64,000 nucleotides of DNA from the NCBI GenBank assembly GCA_033063855.1, contig CP093830.1, positions 11,904,854-11,968,853 of the forward strand, written 5' to 3'. Under the pieces are notes generated by a model. That model worked only from the letters and a program-made list of their open reading frames with translations, did not search any database and was not told where the DNA came from. Positions 38,013 through 50,300 of this stretch are shown piece by piece; the first letter of the stretch is position 1, and each line of letters starts with the position of its first letter. This DNA comes from Smittia aterrima. Taxonomy: Eukaryota; Arthropoda; Insecta; Diptera; Chironomidae. Both the position numbers and the translations under genes were made by a program.

Positions 38013-38018
38013 AATAAA
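38013..38018 (+). terminator. IntS15: Poly(A) signal of IntS15
   Basis: AATAAA begins 6 bases after the IntS15 stop codon. Usual cleavage 10-30 bases further on would fall inside the last codons of Rrp7 on the opposite strand. Confidence 0.75.
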
Positions 38019-38022
38019 ACAT

Positions 38023-38028
38023 TTTATT
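38023..38028 (-). terminator. Rrp7: Poly(A) signal of Rrp7, overlapping its stop codon
   Basis: On the minus strand AATAAA spans 38028-38023 and contains the TAA stop (38026-38024). Cleavage 10-30 bases on would fall in or near the last IntS15 codons. Confidence 0.65.
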
Positions 38029-38904
38029 GATAAGGTTTAAATTTTCTGTTTTGTCGCATCGAATTCATTTTCAGTTTGTCATCTTCGAACTTTCTTCTTA
38101 GATCCATCAGCTGTTGCTTCTTCGACTCACGCAATTCGAATGAATAGAAATTTGTAAGATTTTTCGCTTTCTTCCTCTGGAGTTGAAGCTTCTGTTCAAG
38201 TTTGCTGATAACAGATTCATTTTGTTTAAAGCCAGCATTGTTTCCTTTCTTTCCAACTGTGACCCATCCGTCGTCGTCAGCTTCGTCATCGTCTTGATTC
38301 TCGGAAGCCTTCTTCACCTTGTCGTAATGTTTCATGTACTCGTCGATTTCAGTTTGCATTTCACTTTGATCAACCACTCGCTTATTATATTGCTCTGTGT
38401 ACTTCGCAACTCCCGTTAGCACTGGATGTTCATTTGTGCTGAGAGGAGGAAGCTCAGAAAGACGGAAGACAAGATCAAGCGATTCTGATTTCTTGAAAAC
38501 GACGAAGCCAATTTGAAACTTGAATGGACGCAGTTCATTGAATATTTCTGACTTCACTTGATATTTCGTTTTGTGTTCATTTTGATAACTGTCGATGAGA
38601 GAAACCTTCTCAACTTGACCGGCACAACTAAAAACTCTGCTGATTGATTCTTCGGTCGCGTAAGGAGGAATGTTGAGAACAACAAGAGTTTTTCCAACTG
38701 GTTTATCCGAAGACTTCTTCTCTGACCGATGTTTCTTCATGTAGATTGAATGTGATTTCGATTCGTCACTGGTTTCATTGAATTTCAATGGAAGAACTAA
38801 AATAATAAAATTTAGTTAAATTTAAGTGAAATTGCTAAGATATTTAAGCCTTGTAGCTTACCTTTGTAGTCGTCGAGTTTATCTGGTTGCGTGATTGCTG
38901 CCAT
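38024..38904 (-). CDS. Rrp7: Ribosomal RNA-processing protein 7 homologue, complete, two exons, 271 residues
   Basis: Exons 38904-38862 and 38796-38024, joined through a 65 bp GT-AG intron (GTAAGC donor, TTTTAG acceptor). An RRM-like domain runs from about residue 50 (KTLVVLNIPPYATEESISRVF, with the RNP2-like LVVLNIP) to about 140 (FQIGFVVFKK, the RNP1-like strand). A central acidic and charged stretch (NQDDDEADDDGWVTVGKKG) follows, and then the diagnostic Rrp7 C-terminal domain: NFYSFELRESKK, LMDLRRKFEDDKLKMNSMR and the terminal RKFKPYQ. Rrp7/RRP7A acts in the nucleolus in small-subunit processome assembly and 18S rRNA maturation. It is tail to tail with IntS15 and head to head with the dipeptidase-like gene. 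Confidence 0.93.
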
Positions 38905-39362
38905 AATGAAAATAATGCTTAGATGGATTTATCTTGATTTGTTTTGATTAATTTCAAGAACAACGTGCGAAGAAAATTATTCACCAAAATGTTATTCAAA
39001 TTCACCAAATGAAAAAGCGGGAATATTCAAACTTGAAAGTTCACCACAAATCATGCTTTAATTAAACAATTAATTTAGATGAAATTATTTAACTTTGATA
39101 CTTAATAACAAACTTTCTATATTTTCATTAATTTTCAAATGATATTTTGTGGCTTTTAAGGTTTGAGATGGTTCTCACAGAAAATCACAAGGAAAACAAA
39201 TTCTTGCATGTAAACAAAGTGGCGAAAAGAAACCAACATGTGGCTGTTATCAAATCTTCACAGCGCATGTCCACCATTGAACCACAAGAATAAAGAATTG
39301 TAAAAACGATGAAAAAGTGAAAAATTTGTTGTTATCCTGGAAAATCTGAATAAAACTCTGCA
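38905..39362. promoter_or_regulatory. 458-bp shared head-to-head promoter region
   Basis: Separates the start codons of Rrp7 (minus) and the dipeptidase-like gene (plus), so it must hold both core promoters and 5' UTRs. It is AT-rich with no clear TATA box. An in-frame TAA at 39351-39353 fixes the downstream gene's first methionine. Confidence 0.6.
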
Positions 39363-42300
39363 ATGATATCAGTTTCGAATCACGAATTTGTTGAGCTACG
39401 TGGTCATCAACAGCCACAGTGCAAGACACATTTTGTTTTCACAGAATACTCAAATATCGACATTGCAGATCTAGATCTTCCAGAAATCAGTTCAGCAAAG
39501 TATCAGCTGAAAAATGGAAATGCAATTGGCGCCTACAAAAAAGACTCTTCAAGTTCATCAATCGCGACGATGTCGAGGAACAATCGAGGAAAGAAAATCG
39601 TCGCAATCGGAAGCGTTCTACTTGCGCTCGTTTTGCTTGGGGCGGGTAAATCATTTTCTTCCAATTTCACTTCCTCAAACTAATGAGATTTTTTTAGGGA
39701 TTCCTGTTGCGCTTCAACTTCGAAGTTCGTCGTTGTTAGAAGCACGTTTATCATTCATCAAACGTCTCCTCAGTGAATATCCTTTAATTGGAGGGTCCTT
39801 ACATTCTTTCTCAGAGCAGAACTTCACTCAAAACTATTACGAGTTCAGGGAGAGTATGATCGGAGCGATATTCTGGCCGATTCGAGTTCCATGTCAAGCT
39901 CAATATCTCGATGCAGTTCAGTTAGCGCTTGAAGGAATTGATGAAGCTAAGCGAATCGTTGATCGCACAAATGGATTAAGATTTGTAACATCTGCTGATG
40001 AAATGGAACAAGCACACAATGAAGGAAAGATTGGAGTCTTACTTGGCATTGAAGGAGGTCACAGTCTTGGCTCAAGTGTCGCTGTTCTTAGAATGTTTTA
40101 TTCACTTGGCGCTCGTTTCATCTCACTCACGAGCATTGAATGCTCAAACCCTTGGATCACAGCGCACACAACTAAGGAACCACTCTTTGAAGAAACCTCT
40201 CCATCGTCGATGACGGAGTTTGGAAAGGTAAGCTTTTATTGAGGGAGAGAAATTCAAATTACTTCCCGGGATGACACAATTGAAAAATGGAAATTCTAGG
40301 GCCGACAGAGAAATGTTGAGACTTTTATTAAAATCACTAACAATTTCACTCCACTTTCACTCACACTTCGAGACCTCCCGCATTTCGTCCCTCAATATTA
40401 AAATCTTTTTAACTTATTCATGAACTCTCGGTAGGAGAAAAATCATAGAAAAAGTTTTAAAGTGGAAAAAGAACTGTAAATTTGCATAAAATTCATTTCT
40501 TTCTCGTTCTTCTCCTTTCGCTCCAGATTGTTCTCAAGGAGATAAATCGCTTAGGAATGATAGTCGAGATTTCCCATCTGAGCGAGCCGAGTATGATGCA
40601 AGTTCTGAACTCAGCAAAGGCTCCATTGCTCGCCGCCGGCAATGCGATCGCATCAAGTTCATCAGCTTCAAATGCGACCAACGTCGTCCCCGATCATGTT
40701 CTGAGGTGAGTTTGAAGTCAAACTTTTCATTCCAGTCACAGAGTTCTAGTGGATAAAATGTTTTAATCCCACTCTTAATTTTGGTAATTAACGAACTGCA
40801 TTTGAGAAGCTTTTGATAAACAAAAAGTTTTCAAAGTTCATTGAAGCGTGTCAACTGGTCACGAGTTTTCAATTAAACTCGTCGTTCAGCCATGAAATTT
40901 CATGATACAAGGAAGAGTTTCGAATCATTTAAAGTCAGTTGCCAGCACTTTACAAAGACGATTATTGCACAAAGATCTTTTTTTTTATCGAGTAAAGTGC
41001 TTTCGAAAAGGATTATAAATAACCAAAGAGATTAATTCCTTCTCTATCGTCTCCGATTTTTCCGTATTTTCAATTTTTGTAATGGATAAAAGATAAATGA
41101 ATGGAATCGGAATTAAAATGACAAAAAATTGAGAAATATTGGCCTGGACGAGCAAACGGAAACCACCCACCAACGCTCGCCCAGCATCTCTGTTCCTTTC
41201 TTCGTCGCGTCCTCCTGGCAATCGCATGCGGATTGTTTTTCCTGGAGCATTGAAAGTTGTACTGCAAGTGAATAAAAAGGAATAAAAGTACATTCATCTT
41301 TTAAATGGCGAAAGGAAAAGGAGCGAGAGAGGGCGAGGATTAAAGTGGGAGTTTATCGAAAGGAGCATGAAATATGTGCGACTTTCCTTGCCATTTTTAT
41401 TCATAGACTTCTCGGGTTTTCCTCTTCACTTCTCCGCTTTTTTTGCTAGTGCTGTGAACACTCCTCGCTGCAACGCCGTTTCGCTTTTTCCAATTCTACA
41501 AATTTTCTTTTTTCTTGGCGCGTTTAAATGGTTTCACATTTTTGTCGTTATTTTCATTTTTTTTTCTCCTTGCATGGGATGCTGATAACGTTGGCGAGGT
41601 GTCGTATTTTCTTTTATTATTTTTTAGTTTTCCACAGTCAGGGCACCCCTGGAACCATTTGAAAAAGTTGTTTTATTGATTTCTTGGCAAATTTCCATCG
41701 GCAATTTCACAGTGGTTTCGATGGTTGCCTTTTGTCGGTGTCTCCCTGCTCTCGATTCGTTTCGTTCAATTTAAGAAAGATTTTCTTATTATGACAACGA
41801 CTTCTTACTCTAGACATTACGTTTAATTCACTGCAGATTGCAAAATTCTTCTCGGAAAATTCACTTCGAGAAAAAATCTCTGAGAACTCAAGAAGATATT
41901 TTATCGCATTCGAAAAACTTTCACGTGACTCTCTACGCTCTCATCCCCAGCGATGGCATGTTTTTATCTTCTCAAAACTATAATTTCGCAAAAGGGTGGC
42001 AAGGCAGAAAATAATTAAATTGCATCCAGAGCGTTCAGACGACACGACGAAGCAAGAGCAGCGAAGGAAAAAGTTATTTTTCAGAAAACTTAATTCAATG
42101 ATCCACGAATGGGACAGACACATTGCTCATCATTTCTTTTGAACGTTAAATGAAGTATTTTATCGCTTCTTTGCTTTTGTTGGTTGAAAGTTTCTTTCGA
42201 GGAAAGATTCTTCTTTTTAATTTTTTCTCTCGTGTCACCTTTTTGAATAAAAGTTCAACCGGAAGCTGTGATATTGAAGTGTTCTCTTTATAATATCGAG

Positions 42301-43595
42301 AAAAACGATTCCTCTTTGTTAAATCAATTTTGGTTCATTTATTTCTTCACGTTTCATTAGTTTTACAACTGAATCTTTTAAAAGGAAGCACTCTCTCGTT
42401 CGCATCCTCAAAGCTCAACTGAAATAATCATCAGAACCGCAAAACTTCACCTCGTTAAAATCTTTTTATCTCGAAAGTCAAGATTGCATTTACATTAAAA
42501 GCTTCAGCTAATTAATTAATGCAAGCGCTCCCTTAGCTTTTTGAAGTCTTCACTTTCACTGCGATTTTCCCATTTCGTTTTCAAATTACTAACGTAAAAG
42601 CTCTTTCAGTGGAATGAGAAAGTTTTAATGAATGTTAAATTAAGCTTCGAAAATTTCCAGGTGAAGTCTTTCTGTCTCTCGAGACTGATGCGCTTACTTC
42701 TATGAAGAATTTTCCATTAAACATGCCAAACTCGATTCAGGGAGAGCTTGCATAAAGGTTCAGATTTCCTCGAGTGGAGCGTAAAAATTTTAATTAAAAC
42801 TTAACATTCCCCACACGAATCACTTTTCTCTTTGGCGCTACCACCTCCCTCTAGCAATCGATTGCATATTGACAATTTAATTTTAATGAGTTTTCGCTTG
42901 ATTGAGAAGAGTTGTTCGCAGCTCAAGCGAAGGAGAAGGTAAACTTTTCTCGCTTCACATTCTCGATCACGACGCCGCTATATCCATTTGAGAATATAAT
43001 CTCAATGAAGGAAATCAAGAGCGAAAATCAAACTTCCTTAAATAACACTTCAAAAATCAACGTCGTGAGTTTGAAATGTTCAGGGAAATGGAAAATTTTC
43101 CATCCATGATAGCGAGTGCGAGCGTTCAGAAGCAACAAAGTGCCACTTGATTAGATTTCATGCTCGTTCTCCCTCTTTTCTTTCCAGTGCATTGAGTTCA
43201 AACGGCGGTGTCTTGAGCATTTGCATCGATAATTTATCGGTGAAAGAGGCAATTCACAACATCAACTACGTGAGAGCGCTCGTTGGGTTGGATCACGTTG
43301 GTTTGGGACCGACAGCCTCCCCCAAGAAGTATGCGCTTTTGCTTGCGGAGCTCGCTCGCGATAGATTGTGGAACAATGCGTCATTGAAAAAGCTCGTTGG
43401 TGGAAATATCGTTCGAATATTGCGCGAGGTAAGTAAACATTGATGAATTGATTGATTTCATCTAACTTTACATCGTTCGTTGTTCACTTGCATTTCTAGG
43501 TCGAGGCGAACAGGAATAAAGTGGCGTTGAGTGAAGATTGGATTCCACAAGAGGAAATCGAAGCGAACGCTTATTGCCGATATCCAGAACCTTAA
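39363..43595 (+). CDS. Membrane dipeptidase-like protein (peptidase M19 fold), probably inactive, five exons, 442 residues
   Basis: Exons: 39363-39645, 39698-40227, 40527-40705, 43188-43428, 43500-43595; phases all agree. A cytosolic N-terminus of about 77 residues precedes one membrane segment (about 78-101, KKIVAIGSVLLALVLLGAG), then an M19 renal-dipeptidase-like ectodomain: FWPIRVPCQAQYLDAVQL, GIEGGHSLGSSVAVLRMFY, MTEFGK, INRLGMIVEISHLSE, VRALVGLDHVGLG. Active dipeptidases use His-x-Asp (in DGHND), a bridging Glu, and two later His to hold two zincs. Here DGHND is GGSLH (His to Ser128, Asp to His130). The Glu (E213) and first later His (H288) remain. The second later His (in FSHSSA) is Gly309 (AAGNAI), and the GFDG loop is GPTAS. 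The fold is therefore probably kept without dipeptidase activity. The fourth intron is 2.5 kb; the others are short. Confidence 0.88.
40706..43187 (+). other. Large intron of the dipeptidase-like gene
   Basis: A 2.5 kb GT-AG intron between GTGAGT and TTTCCAG. It includes a relatively GC-rich stretch near 41130-41260 but no recognisable exon, RNA gene or repeat. Confidence 0.7.
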
Positions 43596-43648
43596 TTGAA
43601 CAAATTGGATTTTAAATTCTTTAATAGTCTTTAAATCAATCAGAAGAG

Positions 43649-43654
43649 AATAAA
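43649..43654 (+). terminator. Poly(A) signal of the dipeptidase-like gene
   Basis: AATAAA 54 bases after the stop codon, the first hexamer downstream. Confidence 0.65.
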
Positions 43655-46600
43655 ACAATTTTTTAAGTAGACGAGAGCGATGAGGAAAATGGGAAATTCT
43701 TTCCAAAGTTTTAAAACAAGCCGCAACTATCAACCTCAATTTAAGTTCCTCAGTTGTGTCCGAGGGCTGACCAGATGAGTTTTATTTTTTCTTGTTGAAA
43801 GTTTAAGAATATTTAATTGATATCAAGTTAGCAATCAATGTCCATCCTTAGTGAAATTGAATTTTGTTGGCAGCCTAAATCAAAGTTCACCGTAATTTTC
43901 CTACATTTCCCAATCAGAAAAATGTTAAATTTTCATAGAAATTTCCATAAAATTTAAAATCATTTTTTGCTTCCACAGATGAATTTCCTTTTCCCGCAAA
44001 GTTTTTCCTTCCTTCCTTCCGACTTCTTAATCATCGAAAATCATCCATAATCGTTGGGAGTTTCGGGGGGAGTGAGAGGCGAGTGAAAAGTTCCTTTATT
44101 TCGACTATTGAATGTTTTTGGCAACAGAAATATTTTGCAATAAGGAAAACCAGTGGAAAAAATAACAAAATAAATCACTGAGAAATTTTATAAACAACAA
44201 ATTGGAAAATGTTTTGGGGAAGATGAAAGGAAAAGAATAAAATATAATAAAAACTAAATTGATTCGGGACGGGTAAGCCGTACACTCGCAACCATCAGAA
44301 AATATTTTTTCTTCAATGTTCTTGATTTGAATGAGAACTCTCGATGATTGTAATGAATTTCAAAGAACCACATGCGTTGCAGACAGAAATCAAACGTTGT
44401 TGGCTGTTCTTATGTTTATGTCTGTAATATCACTTTAGAAAATTTGGAGGAAAATACAAAACGAATGAAATTGAAAACTTAAAAGAGGATTTTTCTTCTT
44501 TCGTGTTTTATTTACGCTTTGAGGAGCCAAAACTTATTCGAAATCGGTTGATTGTGAGTGCTCGCTCATAGAGACTGAAAGGAGGAGAAATATATTTCAT
44601 TTCAGTTGCAAGTTCTCTTGCTGGCATTTTTTTTTGTTATCGAGGAGCGAACATAAATAAGTGGAAAAACCGATTTAAAATAAAAGAAAAACCACGAAGA
44701 TAAAAATCGTGAACTCTTCTTGCATTTGATATTCAACTTTCGAGATTGAATTTGCTTGGAACTTCGTCGCCGATGGCAAGTGAATGCGAATGAAAATAAA
44801 TTGCAACACGGAAGATGCAGCCGATTCATTTCTCGAAATTCGGGGGAAACTCCGTTATCATTGTTGAAGTTTATTAGATTTCAGCATTCAGCGAAGCGAA
44901 GAATTACAATTAAGGAAATGGATCCTCGCCGCGACTGCTGATGCATTCAACTCCTGATTTCATTCGAAAAAGTTTTATTTCCTATACATCAGTCAACTAA
45001 TCCGCAGAGTCACGAATGCATCAATCTCAATTTTATTCTCTAAACGTAACCGAAAAGAAATTGCAGTTTTTTATCTGACACAACACAAAAGGTTTTTGAA
45101 TATTCTCCGAGTCATCTGGAATAGAAATTCTCATCGAGATGAGAACTTTTTTACTTTGATAGAAGCTTCTCGGTTTTGTGATTTCTCCCGGCAAAGTCTC
45201 AACCCATTAATCTAACATTATCTCCTCTCCAAAGCAATTAAAAGATGCGGTCTGAAGAAATTTTGTTGTTTCAAGCTTCAAAAAACTCAAAAGCTTGTAT
45301 GATAATTACGTTTAGGTTTCTTGCTGTGTGAGTTCTTCTGAAGTCGACGCTTTTTCTGAACAAATCCCGAGCTAACAAACCAAAAACGGGAAAAGACAAA
45401 AAAACTTTTATTTCTCCTTGCGGAAGGAAATCGTAATGAATTTCCAAGCAAAAGCGACAATGAGACAAACAACGAAAATGAGAAAGAAGTGAAAAAGCGT
45501 TTGAAATTTCTCATTTTAATTATTGAGGACATCAACAAGAAGAGTTTGTCTTGAAATTATTATTTTCACTTCAACCCGTTTCTTCCGTTTCGATGTTGTG
45601 AATGATAACGGAAATTATAAATCAAGAAATAAATCAGAAAATATTTTCCCTCGAGATTATTTTAAAAGGTTGTCGTTGCTTTTTGCTTCTTACAAAAACG
45701 GAAACTTTTCAAATATTTCTGCAGCATCTTTCTCATGACGTTAACTTAGCTCTTCGAAGCAAACAACAAAGCTGTAGCAATTTGCATAATTTTTCATTAA
45801 GATATATTATTTCCCTCTTCCTGTTTATTATCGTTCTGTTTATCTCTGTCCGGACAACATCGTTTCTTAATCTTAAAACGAGTTTCGTAATTGAAAAGCA
45901 ATATTCGAGGAATGGAAGGAGTGAAATCTTTTTTTACATTTCAAATTTTTTCGTCATGTCCTAGCCATTTCTATCCAAACAAACGAATATCTCTAACGAA
46001 CCTTCCCGTTGTGAAAGCAAAGTTACTTTCTCATTCACAAAGCTCTCAAAATTCGAGATCTTTATTTATTGCGCAGTTTAAAAACAAGACCCGAATGGAA
46101 ACTCAATCCACAATCCGAATTGCATTAGAGAGAAAAGGCATAAAAACAATAGCGAAACCTTAAAAAAAATATCATGCGGGTTCGAGATAATCTCAGATGG
46201 CAAACATGAACAGCGAGGAGACGAACGAGTGAGAGGGATGGGCTTAGCGAATTTTTGACTTTGTCTCGCTCCTTGAAATAAAGCAAAACTCACAGCGAGA
46301 TAATCACTGACGATAAGCGATAAGCTTTCTGAATCTCAGTCGTTAGGAGGAAATAAAAATCCATTTGTTGAACTTTCAATCGACAACGGAGCAATAAATA
46401 GAAAAAAAGCGTTTGATTTAATTTTAATCACTCTGATGATAAGAGCTTTCAATTTCCAATTTGACATGCCAGATGGAAAACGATTGAGAGTATTGAATAA
46501 TCGAAGAGTTTTAAGTAAATGAAAAGTGAATAAAGCGAAAAGCAGATACTTCATTACTGGAAAGACGAATTGTCGATTTCCTCAAGACTCTCAACGACTT

Positions 46601-48617
46601 TTATCTGTGAAGTTCATCGAGTTTTTCTTTCTTGAACTTCGCTATTCGACAGAGTGAAAGAGAGAGACGGAGATGCGAATAAATTACCCGCAATTTTCAC
46701 AAATCAACAGAGACATGAAGCATACGGCAAAAGTTTCTTTTTGAAACCCATTGAGCGCTCTCGTTGTTGAGATTCCTTTCTCACTCGTCCCCTTCTTAAG
46801 CGTTTTTCTTCTTCCACGATCGAGCTTATTAGCATATTTTCGTCTAATAGCAATGTAAAGCTGTTTTTTGTCGTTTCTTCCGTTTGTCTTCCACGTTCTA
46901 GCTTCCGTAGAATTGTCTGCTTTCTTTCCTTTTCAACTCAAATCTCAACAGATACCCTTCGAGATGCTCCCGCAAATGGAAAGCTCATACATTTTTATTT
47001 AATAGCAGATATGCAAATTCAGAAGGAGAAGGGAAGTGAAAGAAGCATTTTATATTCTCATTATGCATGTAATTTGACAGTTTAACTCTTTATCTCATAG
47101 CATTTTGATTGTTTGCGGTTGGACTGAAGCAAGAAAGAGAGTTCAGTGAGGTTGGTCGGAAATGGTCGATTACATTGCAAAAACGGATTTGAAACATTCT
47201 TTGAATGTCTTTATTATTCTCGTTATGTTACATTCCTTAGAGTCTCGTAGTTTAGAGAAATGTCCAAATGAGATACTTGAATCAATTTGATCTCTCAATG
47301 TCCATGCAGTGAGCGAAGGGACTTTTAATAGTCGAAAGAGCTGAAAATTGAATTTGAAGAGCAAAAAGAGAACGATAATAAATCATTTGCCATCAGCTTT
47401 CGCATTTAACCTAATCGATTCGTGCTCGCTCTTGCTGATGCTCGACAGTGAATATTGACATAACTAATGAACATCTTAATAGTTTTATTTGTTGATTCTC
47501 GTTCGTCAAGATGAAAACTGTTTCCTTAACAAGAAAACTTCGAGGACTCAATTAATTTTCCATGAGCAAACTATTTAAATCGTGAAGTCTGCGCTTTTCA
47601 GCCAACTCAGAAAAGAAACAAGTGAGAGTCAAATTTCCGAACATTTTCTTATTCAAACAAAATTCCTAAATGAAGCTTCTGATAACATTGCTCAGCACTG
47701 TTCATTTCTAATTGAATGAGCGGGGAAAAAGCAATTACTTTATTTCCATTTGATGTTGCATGGAGTGAGCGAGCTATAAAAAGTGCACTTCAGCGCTTTA
47801 GCGACACGAGAATGATACTTTCATGCCAGAAAAGGTAGCAATGAACATAGTCATGAAAAACGATTGTTGAAAAAACTCGAATAGAAACAAAAGGATTTCC
47901 ATTCAGAGCAGAAAAACACTTCGAGAATGATTTACAACATAATGAAAGACTACGGAGCTCTTCGAAGCGTGGGAGGTGGAAACAGTGAAAAAAGTGAGCT
48001 TAATACAAGGCGACATCTCAGGGCAGAGAGTATCGTGTAGTTGCAATGAATAAAGAGAGATTAGGACGGATAATGCCTCCTATATTGTATCGACGAAGAC
48101 GACGAACAAAAGGATTTTTTTTTATTGCAGAAAACACTTTTCGTTGAATGAGTTCATGAGGAGAAAGAGCTGAGATTTCTGTTCGTACGAGGAAAGTCTT
48201 GAAAACCGGAAACTTTCCTTAATCTGTTTAATATTTTAGGAGATTAGGTGTTCGAGTTGAAAGGGCGATCCATTAATTATACGTGCGAGCCTTCGGTGAA
48301 GTCTCTCGCTCTCTCGGAACACGCAAAACCATGTCACACACAATTAGTGGCGCTCCAGCCTCATGATCTACACACGCCGAACTAAACATTTCCCAATTTG
48401 AAATATAAATGAGATGGAAACCTCTAATTATCCCAAAAACTATGTAAAATCTAATGAAAAGTTGGGATGTTTACGGTAGATAATGAAATCAGTCGAAAAA
48501 AGGGAGCAGGAATGAAAAATGAAGCTTTTTTGTTGTGAAGAGAAAAAAGTTTGTGGCTCAGTTCGAGTGGAAAAGGTCCAAGAGAATTCACTATTAATGT
48601 TGATACATTTTCCTGTC

Positions 48618-48746
48618 AGGCAAAGCATTGGTATTAGCAGCAATCCGGATTATCCTCAAGAAATTTGTGTCTTTGTGGAGATTTTTCTGCTCCAACTTCC
48701 AAGATAAATCCACTGGATGCTGTCGACGATGTTTGCTCGCATTGTA
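48618..48746 (+). other. Exon-like island, no homology recognised
   Basis: A good acceptor (TTTTCCTGTCAG, ending 48617) and donor (GTAAGC) enclose about 130 bases open in one plus frame (KALVLAAIRIILKKFVSLW and on). Both strands have further open frames here, and no flanking exon was found. It could be a conserved non-coding element, an orphan exon or chance. Confidence 0.2.
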
Positions 48747-50185
48747 AGCTTAGAAATTATATTCACAAATATTTGCAAATTGCCAAGGAGTTTGTAAAAA
48801 AAGAAACATTGCAAGTCATCTACTTTTATTTACCTTAAGTCGATCAAATATTCTCTAAATCCTTGTGACGTGAGCTAAGAACAGGAAGACGAACAATTTC
48901 CTTCATCACTGCATCTGATGTGTGTCTTAAAGCTTCATTTAATATAAATCTTCCTCGTTCGTCGTAAATTGTGGGGAATCCAAAATAGATTTACGAAATT
49001 TTCTGCAACATCATTTTTTAAAATTAGAATCAAAAAGGAAGCCCAACTGATTCGTTATTTCAGGAACTTGAGGATTTAAACTTTGTTCTCTTTGTTCCGG
49101 TAAAATTACTTTTTAAATTGAAATGTGAGAAACTGTAAAATCTCGGAAGCTTAAAACTTTTATTTGTAGGCTTCCTGATCTCTGTTGTTAAATCAATTTT
49201 CCTCCCACTCAATCCAGAGAATATTTCCGATAATTTTACTTAAGCTGATTGGTGAATTATTGCCTGTAAAGCTTGAAGTTCATAATTTAACCGAAAGCTT
49301 TCATAAATAAATGGCTTAATAGCAAAGCGGTTTTGATGGAAGATTATATTCATTCAGTAAATTTGAATCATTTCATTTCTCGTATCTCGTTTTTGCCCTG
49401 GCAAAACAAGCCACAACGATTTATTGAGGTCGAGCGTACTACGACTCAAGGATATGCCGAATCAAAAAATAATGGACCCTCAATTTCGAAGGGAAATCGA
49501 GAACAAGCAAATAAAAATGCGATAGGAGGATGATCGATGGCCACAAAATATATTTATGCACTGAAAATAAACAGCCGAGGGTGACGAGAGTTTTTTTCTT
49601 TTTGGTTTCGATCACGAAGTAGACAAGGACCATTTCCAAAATCAGACGTCAAACTCTCAATTTAGTTTGCAAGATTCAAATTTATTTTCTGTCAGGAATT
49701 TTTCTTTGCTAACCAGTTTCGAGTGAAAAGAAGAAGATGAATATTCTCGCTAACCGAGCAAGAGAGATGAGATCACTTTCATGTGCAAGAGCGGACAAAC
49801 TGACATCGGAATAAATGAATGTACAACACAACACAGACTGTGCATGCCAATCAATACGGAAAATTCAAGGGAAACTCAAACAGATTCTGTTGATGGTCAA
49901 TCGATGCCAAGGGAAAGCAAAAAAGGATAGAATTTGATGCATTATTTATAAATTCAAATGATTCTCATTCGTTCATCATCTGTCTCATTGAATGGAAAAT
50001 ATTAACCAACAGATCAAACACTTTAAAATATTATTCAGCTCTGAGTGGACTCGATACTGCTATCGATATCTCAAGAGTATCAGAATTACAAAGCAAACGT
50101 CTGTTTAATCTCGATAACGTTGGCAGGAGAAGTTTTCTCTTTCAATTAAAATCCTTTTTCATTATCTTCTCGCAGCGTGAAGACA

Positions 50186-50203
50186 CTGTCTGTCTGTCTG
50201 TCT
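50186..50203. repeat. (CTGT)n microsatellite
   Basis: Four and a half tandem CTGT units, then TCTA. Simple repeat in intergenic DNA. Confidence 0.7.
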
Positions 50204-50257
50204 ATTTCCGAGAGAAAATCTTTTTCCGGGAAATTCGTTGCGATGATAAAAAAAATG

Positions 50258-50300
50258 CATTGCTCTTAGTTATAACAGCATTTAACCCTTAAGAGCAATG
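50258..50300. repeat. Inverted repeat, 11-bp perfect stem
   Basis: CATTGCTCTTA (50258-50268) and TAAGAGCAATG (50290-50300) flank a 21-base loop. G-T wobble pairs can extend the stem by one at each end in RNA. Too short on its own for a typical microRNA precursor. Confidence 0.55.

Noticed and set aside
39514..40242. Continuous plus-strand ORF of 242 codons
   Set aside because: It includes the real second dipeptidase exon, but its first part reads through the first exon and a short intron in the wrong frame. Splicing 39645 to 39698 gives the conserved protein.
45602..45964. 120-codon ORF with a membrane-like stretch
   Set aside because: T-rich DNA produces Phe/Leu/Ile-rich translations by chance; overlapping frames are equally open and no homology is seen.
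46170..46200. tRNA B-box-like GGGTTCGAGATAA
   Set aside because: No acceptor stem, A box or anticodon arm at the right spacing.
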